From contig NZ_QKYW01000002.1 in NCBI RefSeq assembly GCF_003253735.1, positions 520,367-584,366 on the forward strand: a stretch of DNA of 64,000 nucleotides, given 5' to 3'. Position numbers and translations under genes: made by a program. A model generated the notes under the pieces. It did not search any database. It was not told where the DNA came from and saw only the letters and a list, made by a program, of their open reading frames with translations. Positions 34,709-42,154 of the stretch are shown here, piece by piece. Source of the DNA: Pseudomonas sp. URMO17WK12:I2 (lineage in GTDB: Bacteria; Pseudomonadota; Gammaproteobacteria; Pseudomonadales; Pseudomonadaceae). Each line of letters begins with the position of its first letter. Positions within the stretch are counted from its first letter, which is position 1.

Positions 34709-35131
34709 TCATTGACAGTGGCCGGACAACTGGCTGCCGAGCTGAGCCCGCGCGGCGTCCAGTTCTTCATCACTGTAGTAGTGGCGTTCGCCATTGGCGC
34801 CCGGCTGGTAATAGCGGCGCCCCTCGGGCATCGAGGCCAGCTGCGCACGCAACTGGGCGCACTCCCTGGCCAGCTGCGCCTGCTTTTCGCGTCGTGCCTG
34901 CATGGCCTGGGCCTGCTCGTCACGCCGTGCCTGAAAATAGCGTTCGGCACGCTGTTCGCGCTCGCGAGCGGCGCTGTCCTGCTCGACGACCTGCGGGCGG
35001 ATCTCGACGGCCTGCGCATTGGCACCTTGCGGCTGCTGGCCGTAATGCACCCTTCCCTGCTCGTCGACCCAGCGATACACCTGCCCGAAGGCCAGGTGCG
35101 GTAACAATAGAAGGCCTATCCAGGCGCGCAT
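34709..35131 (-). CDS. Exported DUF4124-domain protein
   Basis: A 140-residue protein with a short signal peptide (MRAWIGLLLLPHLAFG). A DUF4124 motif follows at once: QVYRWVDEQGRVHYGQQPQ. The middle is a charged coiled-coil stretch rich in Gln, Arg and Glu (about 55-95). Cell-envelope proteins of this family are common in pseudomonads; function unknown. Confidence 0.78.
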   Translation of the reverse strand: MRAWIGLLLLPHLAFGQVYRWVDEQGRVHYGQQPQGANAQAVEIRPQVVEQDSAAREREQRAERYFQARRDEQAQAMQARREKQAQLARECAQLRAQLASMPEGRRYYQPGANGERHYYSDEELDAARAQLGSQLSGHCQ

Positions 35132-35164
35132 CGCGGCAATCCCTCGGTGAACATCGCTATGCCG

Positions 35165-35542
35165 TCAGAGCGTTCCGGCAGGCGATACCTTGGCCGGCTC
35201 CGGCGCGCCATGATGGCCGAGCTGGCGCAGGGTTTCCAGCCGCGCACGGGCACGAAACGCGTATTCGCTAGCCGGATAGCGGCCGATGATGAACTGATAG
35301 GTTTGCGCCGCATCCAGGTACAGGCTCTGCCGTTCCAGGCATTGCCCGCGCAGCAGGGAAATCTCCGGCTGTATGTAGCTGCGCGAACGGCTCACTCGTT
35401 CGGCCTGGGACAGGTACAGCAGGGCGTCTTCGCAATCGCCTCGGTCATAGGCCTGATAAGCCTTGTTCAGATGGTGGTCGAGCGACATGCGGGAGCACCC
35501 GCCAATGGCCAGAACACAGCACAGCAGTAACAGAATACGCAT
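35165..35542 (-). CDS. Small lipoprotein with TPR-like repeat
   Basis: A 125-residue lipoprotein. The signal peptide MRILLLLCCVLAIGGC ends in the lipobox AIGGC, so Cys16 is lipidated. The mature part has TPR-like helices (HHLNKAYQAYDRGDCEDALL, LYLDAAQTYQFIIGRYPAS). ATG 35540-35542 is chosen for the signal peptide; a longer frame lacks it. A periplasmic scaffolding role is possible; function unknown. Confidence 0.75.
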   Translation of the reverse strand: MRILLLLCCVLAIGGCSRMSLDHHLNKAYQAYDRGDCEDALLYLSQAERVSRSRSYIQPEISLLRGQCLERQSLYLDAAQTYQFIIGRYPASEYAFRARARLETLRQLGHHGAPEPAKVSPAGTL

Positions 35543-35648
35543 GGGTTTCTCCTCCAATGAGCAGCGTATCGGCGCGCCCCGGAAAAACTGAACAGTCGCA
35601 ACATGCTGCATTGCGTTGGATGCGAATAATCGGCAGCGATCTTTTAGC

Positions 35649-35662
35649 CTGATGCAGGTCAA
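35649..35662. promoter_or_regulatory. Anr/Fnr-like box upstream of the universal stress protein gene
   Basis: CTGATGCAGGTCAA differs from TTGAT-N4-ATCAA at two positions and lies 59 bp before the ATG, a plausible activating distance. Universal stress proteins of P. aeruginosa are often Anr-induced. Confidence 0.5.
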
Positions 35663-35720
35663 CGCAGCCCATTTATCGATGGGCTGCAATGCCAGCTACT
35701 TACCCCGCGAGGTCGCCCCC

Positions 35721-36629
35721 ATGAAACTCGAAACGCTACTGGTCGTGATCGATGCCAGCCAACCCAGCCACCCGGCCCTGGAGCGCGCTGCCTGGCTGGC
35801 CCGCCGCTCCCAGGCACGCCTGCACGTGCTGCTGGTCGAGTATAGCGCCGCCCTGGATGGCAGCATGCTGCAGAACAACCTACAGACCAAGGCCCGGGAG
35901 GCGCTGCTGGAGCAGCGTGGCACCTGGTTGCAGGAGCTGCTGGCGCCCCTGAAGCGCGAAGGGCTGGCCCTCGCGCAGGAGGTTCGCTGGGGCAAGCGCC
36001 TGCACGAGACGGTGCTGGAGGCCGCCGAACAGTTGCAGCCGGATCTGGTGCTCAAGTCCGCCGCCCATAACAACCTGCTGCGTCGCCTGCTGCTGACCGA
36101 CAGCTGCTGGCAACTGATGCGCCATTGCCCGTTCCCGCTGTGGCTGGTGCACCACGCCGAATGGCGCGGACACAACCTGTGTACCGCCGTCGATCCCCTG
36201 CACAAGGACGACAAGCCGGCAGCCCTCGATCATCACCTGATAGACACCAGCCAGGCGCTTGCCACGACCCTCGGCATGCACGCCGATATCGTGCATTGCC
36301 ACGCGCCGCTGCCGCGCACCCTGCTCAACAACACCGAGCTTCTGGCTACCTACCAGCAGTACCTCAGCGACGATGCTCAGCAGCATCACAAGGCCTTCGA
36401 TGACCTGATTGGCCGGCATGACATCGCGCCGGACGCCGCTCACCTGCTCGAGGGCGCCCCGGAAAACATGCTGCCGCATTTCGTGCGCAAGCACGAAATC
36501 GACCTGTTGGTAATGGGCGCCATTGCCCGCGGCCGGCTGGACACCATCCTCATCGGCCATACCGCCGAACGCCTGCTCGGGTCGGTGGACTGCGACCTGC
36601 TGGTGGTCAAGTTGCCCGCCGAAAAGTAG
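35721..36629 (+). CDS. Tandem universal stress protein (UspE-like)
   Basis: A 302-residue protein of two UspA domains (about residues 1-145 and 150-300). It starts MKLETLLVVIDASQPSHPAL. The second domain has the nucleotide-loop type sequence LLVMGAIARGRLDTILIGHT near residue 263. Cytoplasmic, probably for survival in energy or oxygen stress. ATG 35721 follows GCGAGG. An Anr-like box upstream supports low-oxygen expression. Confidence 0.87.
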   Translation: MKLETLLVVIDASQPSHPALERAAWLARRSQARLHVLLVEYSAALDGSMLQNNLQTKAREALLEQRGTWLQELLAPLKREGLALAQEVRWGKRLHETVLEAAEQLQPDLVLKSAAHNNLLRRLLLTDSCWQLMRHCPFPLWLVHHAEWRGHNLCTAVDPLHKDDKPAALDHHLIDTSQALATTLGMHADIVHCHAPLPRTLLNNTELLATYQQYLSDDAQQHHKAFDDLIGRHDIAPDAAHLLEGAPENMLPHFVRKHEIDLLVMGAIARGRLDTILIGHTAERLLGSVDCDLLVVKLPAEK

Positions 36630-36700
36630 TGCAGCGGAACAATGACTACAGCGCCGCGGCGTAGTAGCCTCGCGGTCTGCTTCAATCTAGGAGTCCGCGC

Positions 36701-38152
36701 ATGACCGTTCGCCGCACCAAAATCGTCGCCACCCTCGGCCCAGCCAGCAACTCGCCGCAGATGCTGGAAAAGCTGATCCTGGCTGGGCTGGATGTTGCCC
36801 GCCTGAACTTCTCCCATGGCTCGCCGGAAGAACACAAGGCACGCGCCCAGCTGGTACGCGACATCGCTGCCAAACATGGCCGCCACGTGGCACTGCTGGG
36901 TGACCTGCAGGGTCCGAAGATCCGTATCGCCAAGTTCGCCAACAAGCGTATCGAGCTGCAGGTCGGTGATCGTTTCACCTTCTCCACCAGCCATCCGCTG
37001 ACCGAGGGCAACCAGCAGGTGGTCGGCATCGACTACCCGGACCTGGTCAAGGATTGCGGCGTGGGCGACGAGCTGCTGCTCGACGACGGTCGCGTGGTCA
37101 TGCGCGTGGAAAGCACCACCCCCGATTCCCTGGAATGCGTCGTGCTGATCGGCGGCCCGCTGTCCGACCACAAGGGCATCAACCGTCGTGGTGGCGGCCT
37201 GACCGCACCGGCGCTGACCGAGAAGGACAAGGCCGACATCAAGCTGGCGGCGGAAATGGACCTGGATTACCTGGCCGTCTCCTTCCCGCGTGATGCGGCG
37301 GACATGGAGTACGCCCGCCAGCTGCGTGACGAATCCGGTGGCAAGGCCTGGCTGGTCGCCAAGATCGAGCGCGCCGAAGCGGTCGCCAATGACGAAACCC
37401 TCGACGGCCTGATCAAGGCCAGCGACGTGGTGATGGTCGCCCGTGGTGACCTCGGTGTGGAAATCGGTGATGCCGAGCTGGTGGGCATCCAGAAGAAGAT
37501 CATTCTGCATGCGCGCCGCCACAACAAGGCGGTGATCGTCGCGACCCAGATGATGGAGTCGATGATCCAGAACCCGATGCCGACCCGTGCCGAGGTTTCC
37601 GACGTAGCCAACGCCGTGCTCGACTACACCGACGCGGTGATGCTGTCGGCCGAGAGCGCTGCCGGCGCCTACCCGCTGGAAGCCGTGCAGGCCATGGCGC
37701 GTATCTGCGTGGGCGCCGAGCGTCACCCCACCGGCAAGAGCTCCAGCCACCGCATCGGCAAGACCTTCGAGCGTTGCGACGAGAGCATCGCCCTGGCGGC
37801 CATGTACACGGCCAACCACTTCCCGGGTGTGAAGGCGATCATCGCCCTGACCGAGAGCGGCTACACGCCGCTAATCATGTCGCGCATCCGCTCCTCGGTG
37901 CCGATCTACTCGTTCTCCCCGCACCGCGATACCCAGGCGCGTTCGGCGATGTTCCGCGGCGTGTACACCATCCCCTTCGACCCGGCAGCCCTGCCACCGG
38001 GTGAAGTCAGCCAGGCAGCGGTAGACGAGTTGCTCAAGCGCGGCCTCGTCGAGCAAGGCGACTGGGTCATCCTCACCAAGGGCGACAGCTACCACACCAT
38101 CGGCGGCACCAACGGCATGAAGATCCTGCATGTCGGTGACGCGCTGGTCTGA
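36701..38152 (+). CDS. pyk: Pyruvate kinase
   Basis: A 483-residue pyruvate kinase starting MTVRRTKIVATLGPASNSPQ. ARLNFSHGSPEEH near residue 33 binds substrate. KIERAEAV near residue 222 holds the catalytic Lys, and MVARGDLGVE near residue 243 the metal ligands. It makes ATP and pyruvate from phosphoenolpyruvate. Length fits the PykA type. Ribosome site TAGGAG is seven bases before ATG. Confidence 0.97.
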   Translation: MTVRRTKIVATLGPASNSPQMLEKLILAGLDVARLNFSHGSPEEHKARAQLVRDIAAKHGRHVALLGDLQGPKIRIAKFANKRIELQVGDRFTFSTSHPLTEGNQQVVGIDYPDLVKDCGVGDELLLDDGRVVMRVESTTPDSLECVVLIGGPLSDHKGINRRGGGLTAPALTEKDKADIKLAAEMDLDYLAVSFPRDAADMEYARQLRDESGGKAWLVAKIERAEAVANDETLDGLIKASDVVMVARGDLGVEIGDAELVGIQKKIILHARRHNKAVIVATQMMESMIQNPMPTRAEVSDVANAVLDYTDAVMLSAESAAGAYPLEAVQAMARICVGAERHPTGKSSSHRIGKTFERCDESIALAAMYTANHFPGVKAIIALTESGYTPLIMSRIRSSVPIYSFSPHRDTQARSAMFRGVYTIPFDPAALPPGEVSQAAVDELLKRGLVEQGDWVILTKGDSYHTIGGTNGMKILHVGDALV

Positions 38153-38172
38153 GGACTGGTTGCAGCACCACC

Positions 38173-38198
38173 AAGGCCCGCATTCATGCGGGCCTTTT
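38173..38198. terminator. Terminator after pyk
   Basis: AAGGCCCGCAT-TC-ATGCGGGCCTT followed by further T, 20 bp after the pyk stop and 17 bp from the convergent oxidoreductase stop. Confidence 0.85.
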
Positions 38199-38214
38199 CA
38201 TGGGTGGCGGATAA

Positions 38215-39153
38215 TCAGGCGTGGGGCAGAAACAGGTCGCTGAGCAGCTGGCTGCGCGGCAGGCCGGCCAGGTACAGACGTCGCGACACAACTTCCACCA
38301 TCTCGGGGCCGCCGCAGAGCAAGGCCACGGTTTGTCGTGAAGCGAGGCGCAGGGTCGACAGGAACGCAGGCAATTGCGGCCCCTCGATCAGCTCCACCTG
38401 TACGTGGGCATGCCGCTCGGCAAGCGCCAACAATGCGCCCGCCAGGTAATGCTCGGCACCTGCGCCGGCCACATGCACGACGCGGATCGGCCCTCGATGG
38501 CCCTGGCGCAGCGCCTCGCGCAGCACCGCCCACAAGGGCGCCAGGCCGGTTCCGGCACCCAGCAGCCACAGGGGCTTTTCCTGCCAGTCCGGGTCATAGT
38601 GCAGTGCTGCGCCGCTCAACGCGCCCAGGCGCAGGCTGTCGCCGACCTGGAGCTGGCGGGTGGCATCGCAGAACGCACCGGGCCGACCGCAATCGATGTG
38701 AAATTCCAGGCAGGCATCTTCGCCCGGCAGGCAGGCGAGCGAGTATGGCCGGGCGATACCGTCCGCCGTCCATAACAGGAGATGCTGGCCGGGCCGGTAG
38801 CGCAGCGGCTGTTGCGGCAGCAGCCTCAGCCGCAGCACGCGCTCGCTCAACCAGTCGCAGGCTTGCACCTGCGCGGGGCGCGCATCCTTGTTTGGGTCGA
38901 ACACTTCCAGTTGCAACGGCCCGTTCACGCGGCACTGGCAAGCCAGGCGCCAGCCCTGTTGGCGGCGCCCGGCGTCCAGCGCATCGGGCTTGGCATCCTC
39001 CGGCTCCCCCGCTACACAGCGCACCAGGCAGGCCTGGCAACTGCCGGCGCGGCAGCTGTGTGGCACCGCGATACCGGCGCCGAGCAGTGCATCGAGCAGG
39101 TTGCTGGCGGCGGCAACTTCCCAGTGCCGCTCACCCACGCACAGTTCAGGCAT
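38215..39153 (-). CDS. Iron-sulfur flavoprotein oxidoreductase ([2Fe-2S] ferredoxin plus FAD/NAD reductase)
   Basis: A 312-residue protein starting MPELCVGERHWEVA. The N-terminal plant-type ferredoxin domain has CRAGSCQACLVRC near residues 34-46 and the fourth Cys in WRLACQC. A FAD domain with ARPYSLACLP near residue 133 and an NAD domain with LLGAGTGLAPLW follow. This is the layout of electron-transfer reductases for oxygenases or demethylases. It overlaps the end of the diguanylate cyclase gene by eight bases. The partner enzyme is not evident. Confidence 0.85.
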   Translation of the reverse strand: MPELCVGERHWEVAAASNLLDALLGAGIAVPHSCRAGSCQACLVRCVAGEPEDAKPDALDAGRRQQGWRLACQCRVNGPLQLEVFDPNKDARPAQVQACDWLSERVLRLRLLPQQPLRYRPGQHLLLWTADGIARPYSLACLPGEDACLEFHIDCGRPGAFCDATRQLQVGDSLRLGALSGAALHYDPDWQEKPLWLLGAGTGLAPLWAVLREALRQGHRGPIRVVHVAGAGAEHYLAGALLALAERHAHVQVELIEGPQLPAFLSTLRLASRQTVALLCGGPEMVEVVSRRLYLAGLPRSQLLSDLFLPHA

Positions 39154-40273
39154 CGACCAGATCCCAGGTCGCGGCGCAGCAATTACGGCCGCTGCGCTTG
39201 GCGTGATAGAGCGCCTGGTCGGCCCGGTGCAGGGCCTCATCGAGATTGTCGTGCAGGGTCACCAGGGTCATCCCCACGGAAAGACTGAGATTGGACACCT
39301 TAACATTAACCGGTTTGCACTCACTGAATGCCACGCGCAGGCGCTCGCAGCATGCCTGGAACGCCTCGGCTTCGGTATCGGGTATCAGCAGCACGAACTC
39401 CTCGCCGCCATACCGCGCGATCATGTCGCCGTCACGCAGGCAGCCACTGGCCACGCTCGCGAACGCCTGCAGCACGCGGTCGCCGGCGGCGTGACCATAA
39501 CGGTCGTTGATGCTCTTGAAGTAGTCCAGGTCAATCAGCGCCAGGCCGTGCTGGCGCGTGGGTGTCAGGCTCTCCAGCGCCTGGGCGGCCATGCGCAGGA
39601 AGTGGCGGCGGTTGCACAGCCCGGTGAGCTCGTCGGTGGCCACCATGTCTTCGAGCTGGCGCATCATGCCGCGCAGGGTTTCCTGATGCGCCTGCAGGGC
39701 GAAGCGCCGCTTGCGCATGCGCTGGCGCATCTGCTGCATATACCAGGCGAACAGGTTCAGCCAGGCCAGCACCAGGCCCAGCACGCAGATCTGCAGTAAT
39801 GCCAGACCCAGATCACGGGTGATGCCAGCCTGGATTTCGTAGAGGTTGACGGCCAGGAAGCCGACGAAGGCCAGGCACGCACAGCGAAAGAACACCCAGG
39901 TGCGCAACTGGAACAGGCCGAACAACATGGACATGGGATACAACACCAGCAGGCTGCCGCGCGCCTGATCGAGCATGGCGACCAACGCCGTGGTCAGCGC
40001 CAGGGCCACCAATACCTGCGCCTTGGTCAGGCTCGGGTCATCAAAGGTCAGATTGCGGCCGCTGGCGAACACGCCGAGGAACGCCAGCTGGCTGAAGACG
40101 GTGGCAGCCAGCAGCAGCATGACCGCACCTCCCGGCGCGCTGAACAGATCACACCAATAGGCGACCAGCACGATGGTGGACGTCGTCAGGTAAGTGGCCA
40201 CAGCCATTCCGAAGCGCTTGATCAGCAGGCGCTGCAGGGTCTTTTTATTGAATGTGTGGTTGCTGGAGGTCAT
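39146..40273 (-). CDS. Membrane diguanylate cyclase (GGDEF)
   Basis: A 375-residue protein. Residues 20-190 hold about six hydrophobic helices. A GGDEF domain follows (about 210-370) with the active motif RYGGEEF, ELTGLCNRRHF and DLDYFKSINDRYGH. An inhibitory I-site RDGD sits five residues before GGEEF. It should make c-di-GMP and be product-inhibited. I chose ATG 40271-40273 following GGAGG. Cotranscribed with the downstream flavoprotein gene. Confidence 0.92.
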   Translation of the reverse strand: MTSSNHTFNKKTLQRLLIKRFGMAVATYLTTSTIVLVAYWCDLFSAPGGAVMLLLAATVFSQLAFLGVFASGRNLTFDDPSLTKAQVLVALALTTALVAMLDQARGSLLVLYPMSMLFGLFQLRTWVFFRCACLAFVGFLAVNLYEIQAGITRDLGLALLQICVLGLVLAWLNLFAWYMQQMRQRMRKRRFALQAHQETLRGMMRQLEDMVATDELTGLCNRRHFLRMAAQALESLTPTRQHGLALIDLDYFKSINDRYGHAAGDRVLQAFASVASGCLRDGDMIARYGGEEFVLLIPDTEAEAFQACCERLRVAFSECKPVNVKVSNLSLSVGMTLVTLHDNLDEALHRADQALYHAKRSGRNCCAATWDLVDA

Positions 40274-40469
40274 GGGCTCCCTCCCATACTGGCAACTGGC
40301 CTCCACTCTAACCGTGCGCCATGAAAAAGCCTAGTGACCGGATGGAGTTATCGCGGCCGTCCAACGGGTGTCCCGGGCGCCGCCCCCGCGGTATACTGCC
40401 GCGCCTTTTAGAACGAGCCGGCAACGTCCCGGCATTTGCAGTTCCTGCCCTACAAGGGAGCGCCCCCAC

Positions 40470-41993
40470 ATGACCGTGATCAAGCAAGACGACCTGATCC
40501 AGAGCGTCGCCGACGCCCTGCAGTTCATCTCCTATTACCACCCCGTCGACTTCATCCAGGCGATGCACGAGGCCTATCTGCGTGAAGAGTCGCCGGCCGC
40601 CCGCGACTCCATGGCGCAGATCCTCATCAACTCGCGCATGTGCGCCACCGGCCACCGCCCGATCTGCCAGGACACCGGCATCGTCACCGTGTTCGTCAAG
40701 GTCGGCATGGACGTGCGCTGGGACGGCGCCACCATGGGCGTCGACGACATGATCAACGAAGGTGTTCGCCGCGCCTACAACCTGCCGGAGAACGTGCTGC
40801 GCGCCTCGATCCTGGCCGACCCGGCCGGTGCCCGCAAGAACACCAAGGACAACACCCCGGCCGTCATCCATTACTCCATCGTCCCTGGCGACAAGGTGGA
40901 AGTGGACGTTGCGGCCAAGGGCGGCGGCTCCGAGAACAAGTCGAAGATGGCCATGCTCAACCCGTCCGACTCGATCGTCGACTGGGTCCTCAAGACCGTG
41001 CCGACCATGGGTGCCGGCTGGTGCCCACCGGGCATGCTCGGCATCGGCATCGGCGGTACCGCCGAAAAGGCCGCGGTGATGGCCAAGGAAGTGCTCATGG
41101 AGCACATCGACATCCATGAGCTGCAGGCTCGCGGCCCGCAGAACAAGATCGAAGAAATGCGTCTGGAGCTGTTCGAGAAGGTCAATCAGCTGGGCATCGG
41201 CGCCCAGGGCCTGGGTGGCCTGACCACCGTGCTCGACGTGAAGATCATGGATTACCCGACTCACGCGGCGTCCTTGCCGGTATGCATGATCCCCAACTGC
41301 GCCGCCACCCGCCACGCCCACTTCGTGCTCGACGGCAGCGGCCCGGCCGAGCTGGAAGCGCCGCCCCTGGACGCCTACCCGGAAATCGTCTGGGAAGCCG
41401 GGCCGTCGGCGCGCCGCGTCGACCTCGACACCCTCACCCCGGAAGACGTGCAGAGCTGGAAGCCGGGCGAAACCATCCTGCTCAACGGCAAGATGCTCAC
41501 CGGCCGAGACGCGGCGCACAAGCGTATGGTCGAGATGCTCAACCGTGGTGAACAACTGCCGGTCGACCTGAAAGGCCGCTTCATCTATTACGTCGGCCCG
41601 GTCGACCCGATCGGCGACGAAGTGGTAGGCCCGGCCGGCCCGACCACCGCCACGCGGATGGACAAGTTCACCCGGCAGATCCTCGAGCAGACCGGCCTGT
41701 TGGGCATGATCGGCAAATCCGAGCGTGGCCCGACCGCCATCGAAGCGATCAAGGACAACAAGGCCGTCTACCTGATGGCCGTCGGCGGCGCCGCCTATCT
41801 GGTGGCCCAGGCGATCAAGAAGTCCAAGGTGCTGGCGTTCGCCGAGCTGGGCATGGAAGCGATCTACGAGTTCGAGGTCAAGGACATGCCGGTTACCGTC
41901 GCCGTCGACAGCAACGGCGAGTCGGTGCACATCACCGGCCCTGCGATCTGGAACAAGAAGATCGCCGAAAGCCTGGCGGTGGAAGTGCAGTAA
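40470..41993 (+). CDS. Fumarate hydratase, class I (iron-sulfur)
   Basis: A 507-residue [4Fe-4S] fumarase starting MTVIKQDDLIQSVADALQF. Cluster cysteines are in ATGHRPICQDTG near residue 66, CMIPNCAATRHAHF near residue 273, and a third downstream region. GWCPPGMLGIGIGGTAEKA is typical. It converts fumarate to malate and is oxygen-sensitive, unlike the FumC-type enzyme pseudomonads also have. AAGGGAG is upstream at a good distance. An in-frame extension to 40368 is not needed. Confidence 0.96.
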   Translation: MTVIKQDDLIQSVADALQFISYYHPVDFIQAMHEAYLREESPAARDSMAQILINSRMCATGHRPICQDTGIVTVFVKVGMDVRWDGATMGVDDMINEGVRRAYNLPENVLRASILADPAGARKNTKDNTPAVIHYSIVPGDKVEVDVAAKGGGSENKSKMAMLNPSDSIVDWVLKTVPTMGAGWCPPGMLGIGIGGTAEKAAVMAKEVLMEHIDIHELQARGPQNKIEEMRLELFEKVNQLGIGAQGLGGLTTVLDVKIMDYPTHAASLPVCMIPNCAATRHAHFVLDGSGPAELEAPPLDAYPEIVWEAGPSARRVDLDTLTPEDVQSWKPGETILLNGKMLTGRDAAHKRMVEMLNRGEQLPVDLKGRFIYYVGPVDPIGDEVVGPAGPTTATRMDKFTRQILEQTGLLGMIGKSERGPTAIEAIKDNKAVYLMAVGGAAYLVAQAIKKSKVLAFAELGMEAIYEFEVKDMPVTVAVDSNGESVHITGPAIWNKKIAESLAVEVQ

Positions 41994-42014
41994 GCATCGC
42001 TCTGCGGCAAACGG

Positions 42015-42038
42015 AAGCCCGGCCTAGTGCCGGGCTTT
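42015..42038 (+). terminator. Terminator after fumarase
   Basis: AAGCCCGGC-CTAGT-GCCGGGCTTTT, 21 bp after the stop codon. Confidence 0.85.
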
Positions 42039-42066
42039 TGCGTTCCGGTGGTTAGGCCGTAATCAT

Positions 42067-42143
42067 CCCCGGGTATCGCTTCGCTCAACGCCGGGCTACC
42101 GGCGACCGTCGTAGCCTGTGGTTGAGCGCAGCGACACCCAGGT
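42067..42143. repeat. REP-type inverted repeat
   Basis: Two arms of 33 bp (42067-42099 and 42111-42143) are imperfectly inverted: GGGTATCGCTTCGCTCAACG in the left arm, TTGAGCGCAGCGACACCC in the right, both ending in the GTAGCC/GGCTAC motif. This GTAGCC...TTGAGCGCAGCG type is common between Pseudomonas genes. It lies just after the receptor stop codon. Confidence 0.7.
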
Positions 42144-42154
42144 CGGCTACCCAG

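Noticed and set aside
40308..41930. Long minus-strand frame opposite the fumarase gene
   Set aside because: Antisense composition (many His, Gly, Val, Asp) and full overlap with a clear fumarase gene.
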